The notes beneath the pieces were generated by a model. That model was not told the DNA's origin. It ran no database searches and saw nothing but the letters and a program-made list of their open reading frames with translations. DNA of 45,898 nt from UJ101 sp047975265 (GTDB taxonomy: Bacteria > Bacteroidota > Bacteroidia > Flavobacteriales > UJ101), in contig JBKEDE010000020.1 of the NCBI GenBank assembly GCA_047975265.1, forward strand, positions 1 through 45,898, in the 5' to 3' direction. Shown here one piece after another: positions 1-8,372 of this stretch; the stretch's first letter is position 1, and each line of letters begins with the position of its first letter. Position numbers and translations under genes: made by a program.

Positions 1-187
1 TTCCTATAGAACGAAATCCCAGTCCCTCAAGATACAGAATAAGTGCATCCCTTTTAAGTTTGTTCGGTTTTCCAACCTGCTCAACTGTAAAGTGGTGGCT
101 GCAATCCTTGCAAAAATATCTTTGCCTTTGGTTGACCATACCATCTTTACGAAAATTCTGGCTTTTGCATTTTGGACAATTTTTCAT
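1..187 (-). CDS. IS1-family transposase, N-terminal part (cut by window edge)
   Basis: Reading the minus strand from the ATG at 187 gives 62 codons with no stop before the window ends. The product begins MKNCPKCKSQNF and has two CxxC pairs (CPKC at 4-7, CKDC at 26-29) that form a zinc ribbon. A helix-turn-helix-like stretch follows (LYLEGLGFRSIG). This matches the InsA-type N-terminus of IS1-family transposases, which bind the terminal inverted repeats. The catalytic DDE part would lie to the left of the window. The target reading frame resumes at 251, so the element's right end is probably at about 250. Family assignment is from motif recognition, not a database search. Confidence 0.8.
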   Translation of the reverse strand, partial: MKNCPKCKSQNFRKDGMVNQRQRYFCKDCSHHFTVEQVGKPNKLKRDALILYLEGLGFRSIG

Positions 188-230
188 ATTGATTAATAAT
201 AGGTTAATAATTGTCCAAATATATAAAAAC

Positions 231-250
231 TATACTAAATTAACAATACC
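231..250. mobile_element. Probable right terminal end of the IS1-family element
   Basis: Read on the minus strand this stretch begins GGTATTGTTAATTTAG, consistent with the GG-starting ends of IS1 elements. It lies about 45 bp upstream of the transposase start. From base 251 a different, apparently interrupted coding frame continues, which fixes the junction. If 8-9 bp of target were duplicated, the copy would begin at 251 (aattataca). The other end is outside the window, so this cannot be confirmed here. Confidence 0.5.
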
Positions 251-415
251 AATTATACAACTAAACCAAACGTCAATCCACATACTGGAAAACGTGGTTA
301 TATAGAACCTGATAATAAACCGAATTATAACTACACTCTACCTTCATCAACATATTCTAACAAAAGTTATACAAGCTACAGGAATTCTAGTGTTAGTTTT
401 TTTACAAATTACGGA
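251..415 (+). pseudogene. C-terminal fragment of a small basic secreted-type protein, interrupted by the IS
   Basis: The plus frame is open from 239 with no start codon before 446. From 251 it reads NYTTKPNVNPHTGKRGYIEP and continues as an N/Y/S/T-rich segment. This resembles the repeat-like C-termini (KPNxNPxTGKxG) of short hypothetical proteins common in Bacteroidota. The N-terminal part is missing and the IS end abuts it. The frame runs on without a stop into the hydrolase fragment that follows, which suggests that two gene remnants were joined by deletion. Family identity is an inference from the motif. Confidence 0.45.
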
Positions 416-868
416 CAAGCGGGAAACACAAAAATTTTAACGGAAATGAGCTTTCAACGCTGGGAAGATACCGAAAATGGAACAACAGCTTATGCCGAAA
501 ATGGTTTAGCACAAACCAACGAAGCATCACCTCAATTCGTGAAAGAATATTACGATTATTATAAAACACCGAGAGGTTTTCACGAGCGTTCCATCAACTC
601 AAATGCGGGTTGGAGTTTAACGAATAGCTTTTCCATAATGAATATGCCTATTTTGGCTTACATCAACGAAATTTCGCCTCGCCCAATGTTATTAATTGCA
701 GGAGAAAATGCACATTCCAAATATTTTAGCGAAGACACTTACAAAAAGGCTTCCGAACCCAAAGAATTAATGATAATTCCCGATGCTGTTCACGTAGATT
801 TATACGATAAAATTGATGTGATTCCGTTTGATAAATTAGAAAGGTTTTTTAGAGCAAATTTGAAATAA
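416..868 (+). pseudogene. C-terminal part of an alpha/beta hydrolase (YcjY/dienelactone hydrolase-like)
   Basis: An ATG at 446 would give 140 aa, but family similarity starts slightly upstream (GQAGNTKILTEMSFQRWED), so the ATG is internal to a truncated gene. Visible are the lid-like segment with YYDYYKTPRGFHERSINSN, the ISPRPMLLIAGENAHS strand-loop that usually carries the acid residue, and VHVDLYD near the C-terminus carrying the probable catalytic His. Intact family members are about 300 aa. The nucleophile serine elbow (GxSxG) is missing, so the product should be inactive as an esterase. It is fused in frame to the preceding protein fragment. A hairpin terminator follows at 881. Confidence 0.75.
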
Positions 869-880
869 AAAGCATAGGAA

Positions 881-909
881 AAGCAGGAATTATAATCCTG
901 CTTTTTTTT
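881..909 (+). terminator. Rho-independent terminator after the hydrolase fragment
   Basis: The stem AAGCAGGA / TCCTGCTT with a 7-nt loop is followed by a run of T residues. It is placed 13 bp after the stop codon of the hydrolase remnant, which indicates that the parent transcription unit ended here. Confidence 0.8.
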
Positions 910-1073
910 ATCGTTACATCCGTAAAAATTGGTAATTCAAACCGTCTGAAAAAAAATCAACGTTTTTCTAACTGATTTTCCAAAGCATTGACGGCTAAAA
1001 TTTATTCAATTCTATAGTATTAAGCCATATCAAATTTACAATAAGTTTAAAATTTCTTCAATCAAAATTTCCT

Positions 1074-1081
1074 TACATTTG
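1074..1081 (+). promoter_or_regulatory. -7 promoter box (TACATTTG) of bshC
   Basis: It is a perfect match to the Bacteroidota -7 consensus TAnnTTTG. Only six bases separate it from the bshC ATG at 1088, so the predicted transcript would have almost no leader. No convincing TTG-type -33 element was seen at 17-23 bp. Confidence 0.5.
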
Positions 1082-1087
1082 TCTTTT

Positions 1088-2674
1088 ATGATAAAGGAAA
1101 CAGTTTTGTTTAAAGAAACAGGAGTTTTTTCAAAACTTTTGTTGGATTATGTTTCAAAAGAAACATTAGCCCCTTTTTACAATCATTTTCCTACACGTGA
1201 GAATTTTATAAAGCAAGCTGAACTTAAAAAACAGTTTTACAAAAACCGACCCATTTTATATAAAGCTTTGCTGAAGCAATACGAAGGATTTCAAATCCAT
1301 CAAAAAGTATCAGAAAATCTTCATGCCATTAAAGAGGAAAACACGTTTACCATCACTACTGGTCATCAGTTAAATTTATTTACGGGTCCGTTGTATTTTA
1401 TTTATAAAATACTTTGTATCATTAATTTATCAGAAGAAATGAATCGGATATCTTCAGATAAAAAATTTATTCCAGTTTTTTGGATGGCAACAGAAGATCA
1501 TGATTTTGAAGAAATTAACCATTTTCATTACAAAGAAAATATCATTCGATGGAATTCTGACCAAAAAGGAGCTGTAGGACATTTTAATTTAAAGGGAATT
1601 GAAACTGTTTATACAATTTTTAAAAATCTTCTTCCCAACAGTAAAAAGAAGGAGTGGATTACCGGTTTATTTGAAAAAGCATATTTGGAAGCTGGATGTT
1701 TAGCATTTGCTACAAAAGTTTTGGTTAACGAATTATTTGAAGAATACGGTTTAATTATTATAGATGGCGATGATGCCTCTTTAAAAAAACTATTGATACC
1801 TTATGCCGAAGAGGAACTATTAAAGCAAACCGCTTTTCAAAATGTATCAGACTCAGCCAAAAAAATAAAAAAATTAGGCTATAAAGTTCAGGTAAATCCG
1901 CGTGAAATCAATCTATTTTACTTATTGGAAAAAAGTAGGGAACGCATTATTTTTCAAGATAATTTTTTTAAAATTAACGATACTTCATTAAAGTTTTCAA
2001 AAGAAGAAATGATAGAAGAATTAAGGCAAAATCCGTCCAAGTTTAGCCCAAATGTTTTACTTAGACCTCTTTACCAAGAAGTGGTTTTGCCCAATATAGC
2101 TTATATTGGTGGCGGTGGAGAAATAGCGTACTGGTTGGAGTTAAAAAAGTATTTTGATTCTCAAAAAGTGCCTTTTCCAATATTGAAATTACGAAACTCG
2201 GTTTTGATTTTAGAAAAATCCATCCGAGAAAAAATAATTAAAAAAAAATTAACATTACAAGATATTTTTTTAGAATCGGAAGCCTTGTTTGAAAAATTAG
2301 TTCGGAATGAAACAGAAATCAATCTGAATTTTCAACAATATCAAGAGGCTTTTAAGGCGGAATTTTCCAAGTTAGAGATGTTGGCAGGAAAGACAGATAA
2401 GAGTTTTTTAAATGCTGTCAAAGCTCACCGGGCTAAAATAGATAAGTCGATTAAAGAGTTGGAAAAAAGAATGCTTAAAGCAGAGAAAAAAAAATTTGAA
2501 GAACAGAAACAAGGCATTCAAAATCTATATTTTAAAATCCATCCCAATGGCAAAATACAAGAGCGTATCATGAATCTTTCCGAAATAATTATTCAAACAG
2601 AAATTACTTTTATAAAGCAAATAAAACCTTATTTAAATCCGTTTGAAGACGAGTTTATTGTTCTAACTTTTTAA
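1088..2674 (+). CDS. bshC: Putative cysteine ligase BshC (bacillithiol synthesis)
   Basis: The 528-aa product has the length of BshC, which is thought to add cysteine to glucosaminyl-malate in the last step of bacillithiol synthesis in the cytosol. The start is ATG 1088 (MIKETVLFKETGVFSKLLLD); a TTG nine bases earlier is also in frame, but the -7 box ends at 1081. Recognisable family blocks are TTGHQLNLFTGPLYFIYK, PVFWMATEDHDFEEINHF, and RPLYQEVVLPNIAYIGGGGE followed by a tryptophan/leucine-containing helix. A charged coiled coil lies at about residues 445-480. BshA and BshB are not in this window. The next gene, a LysM protein, starts 48 bp downstream and has its own -7 box. Confidence 0.9.
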   Translation: MIKETVLFKETGVFSKLLLDYVSKETLAPFYNHFPTRENFIKQAELKKQFYKNRPILYKALLKQYEGFQIHQKVSENLHAIKEENTFTITTGHQLNLFTGPLYFIYKILCIINLSEEMNRISSDKKFIPVFWMATEDHDFEEINHFHYKENIIRWNSDQKGAVGHFNLKGIETVYTIFKNLLPNSKKKEWITGLFEKAYLEAGCLAFATKVLVNELFEEYGLIIIDGDDASLKKLLIPYAEEELLKQTAFQNVSDSAKKIKKLGYKVQVNPREINLFYLLEKSRERIIFQDNFFKINDTSLKFSKEEMIEELRQNPSKFSPNVLLRPLYQEVVLPNIAYIGGGGEIAYWLELKKYFDSQKVPFPILKLRNSVLILEKSIREKIIKKKLTLQDIFLESEALFEKLVRNETEINLNFQQYQEAFKAEFSKLEMLAGKTDKSFLNAVKAHRAKIDKSIKELEKRMLKAEKKKFEEQKQGIQNLYFKIHPNGKIQERIMNLSEIIIQTEITFIKQIKPYLNPFEDEFIVLTF

Positions 2675-2690
2675 ATCTGCTTAATGTTGT

Positions 2691-2698
2691 TATATTTG
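2691..2698 (+). promoter_or_regulatory. -7 promoter box (TATATTTG) of the LysM gene
   Basis: This is a TAnnTTTG match in the short gap after bshC, 24 bases before the ATG at 2723. It supports choosing 2723 rather than the upstream in-frame codon at 2684, which lies ahead of the box. Confidence 0.5.
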
Positions 2699-2722
2699 TA
2701 TCGAATTACATTAAATTTGGTC

Positions 2723-4492
2723 ATGAAAAAATCGTTACTGATTTTTGGTTTATTGCTATTTGCTCATTTAATCTATGCACAAAAAATAGTGTATAAAGTA
2801 AAATCGGGAGATACTTTGTACAATATATCAAAAACGCACAATGTTTCAATCGGAGATTTGTATGAGATGAATCCGGGCTTGGAGCAAAACGGATTAAAAG
2901 AAGGAACGGAAATCCATATTTCATTAAATAGAGAAAATGTTACTAATGGAAAGTTAATATATTCAAAAACGCCTGAAATTTCAAATGTTGCTTCTAATCA
3001 ATACCGTGTTCAAAAAGGAGATACCTTGTATTCCATTAGTAAAAAGTTCAATCTTTCGGTAGAGGAATTAATAAAACGCAATGAAGGATTGACTGCCGAG
3101 AATTTAAAAGTTGATCAAATTTTAAATATAACCGAAAGTCATTATATTAAAAATCAATCATTAACATTAAATTCAGAAAATGCTTATACCGTAGTAAAAG
3201 GTGATACATTTTACAGCCTTGCCAAAAGATTTCATACAGATGAAGCCACTTTAAAAACATACAATCCCGTATTGGTTAATGGATTGAAAATCGGGCAGGA
3301 AATTTACTTCCCAACGGTAGAAGACGGGTTTATTATTCATAAAGTAAAAAAAGGAGAAACTATTTTTAGTATTGTCCGTAAATACAATGTTTCGTTGGAT
3401 ATTTTATTAAAGCATAATCCGGATTTAAAAAATGGATTAAACGCCGGAATGGAACTAAAAATACCGGTTGAATCAATTGTAGAAGAAATAAAAATAGTAG
3501 ATGACGGTTATCTGAACGTTGTTTATATTTTACCATTCAATTCAAAAGATTACGAATTATCCGAAAAGCGTAGTTTTATGACTACCGAATTTTATATGGG
3601 ATCTTTGTTTGCGTTGGATTCATTGGCAAGTAAAGGAAAAAAAATACAGGTTAAAACTTTTGATAATAAGGCGACTTTGAGTGAGACAAAAGCCATTGCT
3701 CAAAAAATTGATTTTAATAAGACCGATTTGATTATTGGACCTTTACGTTCAGATAATGTTCATTGGATTGCAGATTATGTAAAAGACAAAAAGATTAAAG
3801 TGATTTCACCTTTCTCAAACGGTGTTGATGTTGCCCATCGCGAAAATTTAATCAAGGCGAATCTAACCCAAGAATCTTTAATAGAAGGATTGAGTAATAA
3901 AATACTTCAGGGCAATCAAACAGATAGTATTTTTGTTATAGGGAATGATAATCCTGATTTTCGTATAGACTTGAAAAAACAATTTCAAAATTCTTATGTT
4001 GAACAAATCACTTCAATAAAAGAGTATGATTTTACAAAAATGTCAAAAAAATCATCAATTGTTTTAAACACAATGACTGCCTCAGTTGCCAAAGCTGCTT
4101 TGGAAAAAATGCATGAAGCAAAAATTCAAGACCGAAAAATTAAAACATTTGCCGTAGGATACAATGCTTCTTATGTAAAAGGAAGAGGATTCAATGAAGC
4201 TTTCTTAGGAGATGAGTTGCTAACGGATTTAGGTTTAACAGTTATCATACCTAATTATTTTAACGATAATAAAGAAAATGTTTACAAAACGAAGAACGAT
4301 TATAGAAAGATAAACGAAGCCTTTCCTGATAAATATTCCTCTGCCGGATTTGATTGGACATATTACATGATTTTAAATAATGAATTTAAAAATCCTAATA
4401 AAATTCAAGAAGGATTATTTAATAAAATTCAATTGAATAAAACGGAGAATGGAGGATACGTAAATAAAGGACTATTTCTGATTCAATACTAG
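2723..4492 (+). CDS. LysM-repeat protein with a periplasmic binding protein-like C-terminal domain
   Basis: The 589-aa product starts with a signal peptide (MKKSLLIFGLLLFAHLIYAQ). Four LysM modules follow, each about 43 residues with a V(K/Q)(S/K)GDT-like core, at roughly 24-67, 95-137, 155-200 and 205-250; the fourth has GET. They should bind peptidoglycan. From about residue 255 the sequence resembles the type 1 periplasmic-binding fold (YILPFNSKD, a LIIGPLRSDNV motif), as in amino-acid ABC binding proteins or LpoA-like proteins. No transporter genes are nearby, so a role in envelope or cell-wall control is more likely than uptake. I chose ATG 2723 because the signal peptide begins there. 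Confidence 0.82.
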   Translation: MKKSLLIFGLLLFAHLIYAQKIVYKVKSGDTLYNISKTHNVSIGDLYEMNPGLEQNGLKEGTEIHISLNRENVTNGKLIYSKTPEISNVASNQYRVQKGDTLYSISKKFNLSVEELIKRNEGLTAENLKVDQILNITESHYIKNQSLTLNSENAYTVVKGDTFYSLAKRFHTDEATLKTYNPVLVNGLKIGQEIYFPTVEDGFIIHKVKKGETIFSIVRKYNVSLDILLKHNPDLKNGLNAGMELKIPVESIVEEIKIVDDGYLNVVYILPFNSKDYELSEKRSFMTTEFYMGSLFALDSLASKGKKIQVKTFDNKATLSETKAIAQKIDFNKTDLIIGPLRSDNVHWIADYVKDKKIKVISPFSNGVDVAHRENLIKANLTQESLIEGLSNKILQGNQTDSIFVIGNDNPDFRIDLKKQFQNSYVEQITSIKEYDFTKMSKKSSIVLNTMTASVAKAALEKMHEAKIQDRKIKTFAVGYNASYVKGRGFNEAFLGDELLTDLGLTVIIPNYFNDNKENVYKTKNDYRKINEAFPDKYSSAGFDWTYYMILNNEFKNPNKIQEGLFNKIQLNKTENGGYVNKGLFLIQY

Positions 4493-4518
4493 CATAAAAG
4501 CGGGAGTGATTTTAGTCT

Positions 4519-5439
4519 ATGGAACAAATTTTAATTATAGGAACAGGAGGTGTTGGAGGATATTTTGGAGGGAAAATGGCACAAGTTGGTCTTGATGTAA
4601 CGTTCGTTGCCCGAGGAACTCATTTTAAAGCCTTAAAAGAAAAAGGATTGTATGTAAAGAGTATTGATAAATCTTTTCATCTACCTAAAATACAAGTAAT
4701 TCAAACTCTTTCTGAAACCGATAAATTTGACATAATTTTTGTATGCACAAAATCACCTCAGGTAGAAGAAGTTGCCCGACAATTGCCTTCTGTTGTACAT
4801 GAAAAAACCATTGTAATCCCTCTTTTAAACGGAATAGCTGCTGAAAATCAACTATCGGAATATATTCCCAAAGAGAATATAGTTCACGGATTGGTAAAGA
4901 TTTTTAGTAAGATAGAAGACAACGGAATTATTCATCATTTTGGCTACGAACCTACGATTATATTTGGAAATTATTTCCATCAAAACACTTCGTTTTTAGA
5001 CCGATTGGAATCGGTAATAAAAATGACCAAAGTTACGTATAAACGTTCTACAGATATTCTTTCGGACAAGTGGCAAAAATTTATTTTTATTTGCTCAGGA
5101 GGCTTGACAACCATAGCCCGAGCTACGTACGGAGAAATAAGAGAAAATGTGGAAACGCGACAATTATTAATTAATTTGTTACAAGAAATTATAGATTTAG
5201 GAATTTTAAAACAAATTAATTTACCTGAAAATTTAATGGATAAAACCATGAAAATGATTGACGGATTTCCTTATGAAGCAACTTCCTCTATGCAGCGTGA
5301 TTTTTATGAAAAAAAACCTTCCGAAATAGATTTCTTAACCGGTGAAGTTGTAAAAATTGCCAAAGAATCTAATTTCTCAACACCCATTAACTACTTTATT
5401 TACAGTTGTTTAAAAATTCAAGAAGATAAAAACGAATAA
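4519..5439 (+). CDS. panE: 2-dehydropantoate 2-reductase (ketopantoate reductase)
   Basis: The 306-aa product is a cytosolic NADPH-dependent reductase of the ApbA/PanE family, which reduces ketopantoate to pantoate in pantothenate/CoA synthesis. The N-terminus has the dinucleotide-binding motif GTGGVGG at 8-14 and the arginine-bearing VARGTHF just after beta-2. The stretch around residue 184 (SDKWQKF) holds the likely catalytic lysine. It is followed by a helical C-terminal domain with a serine-rich SSMQRDFYEKKPSEIDFLTG block typical of the family. It starts 26 bp after the LysM gene and may be co-transcribed with it. Some family members act on other substrates, so the exact activity is inferred. 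Confidence 0.85.
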   Translation: MEQILIIGTGGVGGYFGGKMAQVGLDVTFVARGTHFKALKEKGLYVKSIDKSFHLPKIQVIQTLSETDKFDIIFVCTKSPQVEEVARQLPSVVHEKTIVIPLLNGIAAENQLSEYIPKENIVHGLVKIFSKIEDNGIIHHFGYEPTIIFGNYFHQNTSFLDRLESVIKMTKVTYKRSTDILSDKWQKFIFICSGGLTTIARATYGEIRENVETRQLLINLLQEIIDLGILKQINLPENLMDKTMKMIDGFPYEATSSMQRDFYEKKPSEIDFLTGEVVKIAKESNFSTPINYFIYSCLKIQEDKNE

Positions 5440-5647
5440 GAAATATGATTAAATGGCGTTTTCACCAAAGTTCTTGTTGTAGTGATAGTTTTTATTTTGT
5501 TATATTTTCTGTTATGATTTTCTTTCTATAACGATTATACAAGAGGAATATTATCTAATTTCCTTTATTTTGACGATTTTTAAACTTGATTTTTCTGTAA
5601 GTTTCTTCCTCATTTGGTCATCTTGCTAAAGTTCTATGAAAAAAACG
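5440..5647. other. Intergenic stretch without a convincing gene
   Basis: About 200 bases separate panE from the hairpin at 5648. A 28-codon ATG frame at 5446 (MIKWRFHQSSCCSD...) exists, but it has no recognisable features. Neighbouring frames are hydrophobic and broken by stops. It may be a decayed small membrane protein gene; I do not annotate a CDS. Confidence 0.3.
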
Positions 5648-5680
5648 AAAGCTATTCTTTATATTAGAGTAGCTTTTTTC
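5648..5680 (+). terminator. Hairpin terminator upstream of the acyltransferase gene
   Basis: An 11-bp stem (AAAGCTATTCT / AGAGTAGCTTT, one G-U pair) with a 7-nt loop ends in a T run. It separates the panE unit from the acyltransferase operon, whose -7 box begins only two bases later. Confidence 0.75.
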
Positions 5681-5681
5681 T

Positions 5682-5689
5682 TATTTTTG
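5682..5689 (+). promoter_or_regulatory. -7 promoter box (TATTTTTG) of the acyltransferase operon
   Basis: TAnnTTTG match directly after the terminator and five bases before the ATG at 5695, which predicts a transcript with essentially no 5' leader. Confidence 0.5.
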
Positions 5690-5694
5690 GACTT

Positions 5695-6270
5695 ATGAAA
5701 AAGTTTTTAGCAAAAATAATTTTTAGTGTTACAGGTTGGAAAATGATTGTCTCGGTTGATAAGGATGAGATGAAAAAGTGTGTTATGATTGCAGCTCCAC
5801 ACACAACCAACTGGGATTTATTTTATTCGTTAGCCTCATTTTGGAAAGAGGAAATACCGGTTCGATTTTTTATTAAACATACACATACACGAGCCTGGTA
5901 TGGATTTTTAATTAAATCTTTGGGAGGAATTGGTGTAAATAGAAAAAAGAATAACAACTTAATTGAATATGCGGTAAAATTACTTCAAGAAAGAGAAGAA
6001 TTAACCATATTAGTACCGGCAGAAGGAACTCGAAAGTGGGTAGAGGAATGGAAAAAAGGATTTTATCATATAGCTAAAAAGGCGGATGTTCCTGTTGTTT
6101 TAGGCTATTTGGATTATGCAAAAAAGGAAGCAGGAATAGGGGAGGTGGTTTATTTGACAGACAGCTTTGAGTCGGATATGAAAGTGATAGAAGACTTTTA
6201 TAAAGATAAAAAAGGGCGTTATCCGGAGTTGTATAATCCTGTAATTTTTAAAAGAGCAAAAGATGAATGA
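5695..6270 (+). CDS. 1-acyl-sn-glycerol-3-phosphate acyltransferase-like protein (PlsC family)
   Basis: The 191-aa product has the acyltransferase HX4D motif (H36-TTNW-D41) and an EGTR motif at 110-113 that would contact phosphate, so it belongs to the PlsC/LPLAT family acting at the inner membrane face. The N-terminal 20 residues are mildly hydrophobic and could anchor it. At 191 aa it is shorter than PlsC itself (about 245 aa) and resembles the short flavobacterial paralogues, so the acyl acceptor is uncertain. Its stop overlaps the start of the thioesterase gene by eight bases, which indicates translational coupling. It is the first gene of a three-gene run leading to isochorismate synthase. 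Confidence 0.82.
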   Translation: MKKFLAKIIFSVTGWKMIVSVDKDEMKKCVMIAAPHTTNWDLFYSLASFWKEEIPVRFFIKHTHTRAWYGFLIKSLGGIGVNRKKNNNLIEYAVKLLQEREELTILVPAEGTRKWVEEWKKGFYHIAKKADVPVVLGYLDYAKKEAGIGEVVYLTDSFESDMKVIEDFYKDKKGRYPELYNPVIFKRAKDE

Positions 6271-6697
6271 AATAGAAAAAGAACGTTTGAAACAAATCAA
6301 TCATTTTAGTAAAAAAACATTAATGGAAACGCTTCAAATTGAGTTTACAGAAGTTGGAAAAGAATATTTGGTAGCGACTATGCCGGTTACTCCTCGTGTT
6401 CATCAACCTATGGGGTATCTTCACGGAGGAGCCAGTATTGCTTTGGCAGAATCGTTAGGAAGTTGTTTGTCACATATTTCAATAGCTGCTGAAGACGTTG
6501 AAAATTATAATGTATTTGGGTTGGAAGTATCAGCTAATCACATAAAATCAAAACGGGAAGGCTATGTAAAAGGAATTGCTAAAATGCGTCATAAAGGAAG
6601 AACAACTCATTTGATTAATATCGAAATATTTGATGAGAAAGGGAATTTGATTAGTATGGTAAAAATGACTAATATTGTGGTTTCTAAAAAGAAATAG
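6263..6697 (+). CDS. Hotdog-fold thioesterase, candidate DHNA-CoA hydrolase
   Basis: The 144-aa product has the PaaI/MenI-type hotdog signature: a conserved MGYLHGGASIALAESLGS segment, with His54-Gly-Gly opening the central helix. Such enzymes hydrolyse acyl-CoA thioesters in the cytosol. The gene overlaps the acyltransferase stop by eight bases, and isochorismate synthase begins two bases after its stop. That context favours 1,4-dihydroxy-2-naphthoyl-CoA hydrolase in menaquinone synthesis. Phenylacetyl-CoA-type or general proofreading activity cannot be excluded from sequence alone. Confidence 0.85.
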   Translation: MNEIEKERLKQINHFSKKTLMETLQIEFTEVGKEYLVATMPVTPRVHQPMGYLHGGASIALAESLGSCLSHISIAAEDVENYNVFGLEVSANHIKSKREGYVKGIAKMRHKGRTTHLINIEIFDEKGNLISMVKMTNIVVSKKK

Positions 6698-6699
6698 AA

Positions 6700-7695
6700 T
6701 TGCTTGTAGAAGAAATTCAAGAAAATATAAACAGAAAAATCCCTTTTGTTGTATACCAAAAACCTAATCAACAAGAGGTTTTTTATGTAAAAGAGGAGAA
6801 AGGATCGAAAACTTTTTTGTTTTCTTCTTTTGATCAAAAACAACAGTTTCAAATTAGGTATAAAGAGGCGATAGTTGTTGATTGGTTAAAAGAAGATATA
6901 AAACTTGAATTGCCTCAATCAGTATTTCCAAATGATACAATTCCAAAAACGGTTTATAAGGAACAAGTTCAAAAGGTAATAGATTATATTAGAGATAGAA
7001 AAGCAGAGAAAATTGTATTTTCACATACTATTTTATTAGAAAAAAAAGTAAATACTTTTCAGACTTTTAAAGCTTTATTAAAAAATTATCCTCGTGCTTT
7101 TTGTTATTTATGGTTTCATCCTAAAACAGGTGTTTGGATAGGAGCAACCCCTGAAACATTGATTAAAACACAAGGAAACAACTTGAAAACCATGTCATTG
7201 GCAGGCACCAAAACTCTAGAGCAAGAATGGTCTGTAAAGGAGATTCAAGAGCAAAAAATTGTTTCAGAATATATTAAGAAACAATTGGAACCCTTTTCTA
7301 AAACTATTACTATTTCAGAGGTTCAGACGGTTCAGTCAGGTATGATACAGCATTTATTAACAGAAATTTCAGTAGTTTTAAAAACAAAAAATTATAAACA
7401 AATTATTCAAAAAATACATCCAACACCTGCTGTTTGTGGAGTTCCTACGGAAAAAGCAAAAGCATATATACAAAAATATGAAAAATACAATCGTTTATTT
7501 TATACCGGGTTTTTAGGCGAATTGGATAATAATTATGCAGAACTTTATGTGAATCTTCGTTGTGCACAACTTAATGCTTCACAAGTAAAACTATACGCAG
7601 GAGGAGGTATTAATGCCTTATCTGATCCTGAAAAAGAATGGCAGGAAACCCTCTGGAAAGTACAGGCGATTAAAAAATATTTAGTCTTTATTTAA
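6700..7695 (+). CDS. menF: Isochorismate synthase (chorismate-binding family)
   Basis: The 331-aa product belongs to the chorismate-utilising enzymes. It should convert chorismate to isochorismate, the first committed step to menaquinone, the quinol used by the complex III encoded later in the window. Visible blocks are GATPE at about 148, SLAGTKTL, HPTPAVCGVPTEKA from 240 and YAGGGINALSDPEKEW near the C-terminus; HPTPAVCG is characteristic of isochorismate synthases rather than PabB/TrpE. The start is probably TTG at 6700, two bases after the thioesterase stop, with no better ATG in frame nearby. menD, often the next gene in related genomes, is absent here. Confidence 0.87.
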   Translation: MLVEEIQENINRKIPFVVYQKPNQQEVFYVKEEKGSKTFLFSSFDQKQQFQIRYKEAIVVDWLKEDIKLELPQSVFPNDTIPKTVYKEQVQKVIDYIRDRKAEKIVFSHTILLEKKVNTFQTFKALLKNYPRAFCYLWFHPKTGVWIGATPETLIKTQGNNLKTMSLAGTKTLEQEWSVKEIQEQKIVSEYIKKQLEPFSKTITISEVQTVQSGMIQHLLTEISVVLKTKNYKQIIQKIHPTPAVCGVPTEKAKAYIQKYEKYNRLFYTGFLGELDNNYAELYVNLRCAQLNASQVKLYAGGGINALSDPEKEWQETLWKVQAIKKYLVFI

Positions 7696-7761
7696 AAGTT
7701 AAATATTTTTTATAAGACACATTATTTTATGGTTAATCTTTTTTTCTATTAAAAAAATGTG

Positions 7762-7769
7762 TAGGTTTG
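7762..7769 (+). promoter_or_regulatory. -7 promoter box (TAGGTTTG) of the lipoprotein gene
   Basis: TAnnTTTG match 36 bases before the ATG at 7806 in a 110-bp gap. No clear -33 element was seen. Confidence 0.4.
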
Positions 7770-7805
7770 CTCATGTAGTAATTAATAACCAAAATTAAAA
7801 TAGTT

Positions 7806-8207
7806 ATGAAAATTTTTAACAAATTGTTTATTTTATCGTCATTCATTTTATTGTACAGTTGTACAGCAGGGTATTTTGCAAGTGGAAAAACAAAAAGCTA
7901 TCAAGGAGAATACTATTTGAATTATAATAATCGTTCAGTTGAGCAAGCCAAAGAAAAGATTAAATTAATTATGGCTGATAAAAATTGGAATAAAACTAAG
8001 GAAACGGCAAATGAATTAAAATATGAAGATTCTTCTAATAAAGCGGAGAACTTGGTGTTATTTAAATATTCAGGGTCTAATGTTGATTTTATTTTTGGAA
8101 AAGATAAAATTACTGTAAACCTTTCCCTATCGGGTAATTATGATCATGGAACTGAAGCAAATGCAAATAAAATATTTCAAGAATTTGAAGGGAAATTTTA
8201 TAGATAA
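7806..8207 (+). CDS. Small lipoprotein of unknown function
   Basis: The 133-aa product has a type II signal peptide with the lipobox LLYSC (Cys19), so it should be acylated and held in the envelope. The mature part is hydrophilic, with alternating charged helix (VEQAKEKIKLIMADKNW) and beta-like segments ending in FQEFEGKFYR. I do not recognise a named family. It stands alone, with a -7 box about 40 bases upstream and a separate promoter before the next gene. Confidence 0.75.
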   Translation: MKIFNKLFILSSFILLYSCTAGYFASGKTKSYQGEYYLNYNNRSVEQAKEKIKLIMADKNWNKTKETANELKYEDSSNKAENLVLFKYSGSNVDFIFGKDKITVNLSLSGNYDHGTEANANKIFQEFEGKFYR

Positions 8208-8270
8208 TAAAGTATATATTACACCATCTCTTTGAAAGTTTAATAAACTCTGATGGGTATTTTATTGAGT

Positions 8271-8278
8271 TACGTTTG
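8271..8278 (+). promoter_or_regulatory. -7 promoter box (TACGTTTG) upstream of the archaemetzincin-like gene
   Basis: TAnnTTTG match in the 165-bp gap before 8373. It would give a leader of about 90 bases, longer than for most genes here, so its link to the gene is tentative. Confidence 0.3.
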
Positions 8279-8372
8279 TAGTAGTCATTAAATAGATATA
8301 TACAGAAATAAAAAGAAGCGTATTTGGGAAAATAAAAACAGATATGTAAAAAAGTTATGAGATAACCACAAC

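Noticed and set aside
60..305. An 81-codon plus-strand frame at the left end
   Set aside because: It is the shadow of the IS1-type transposase N-terminus read on the opposite strand; the minus frame has two CxxC pairs and family motifs.
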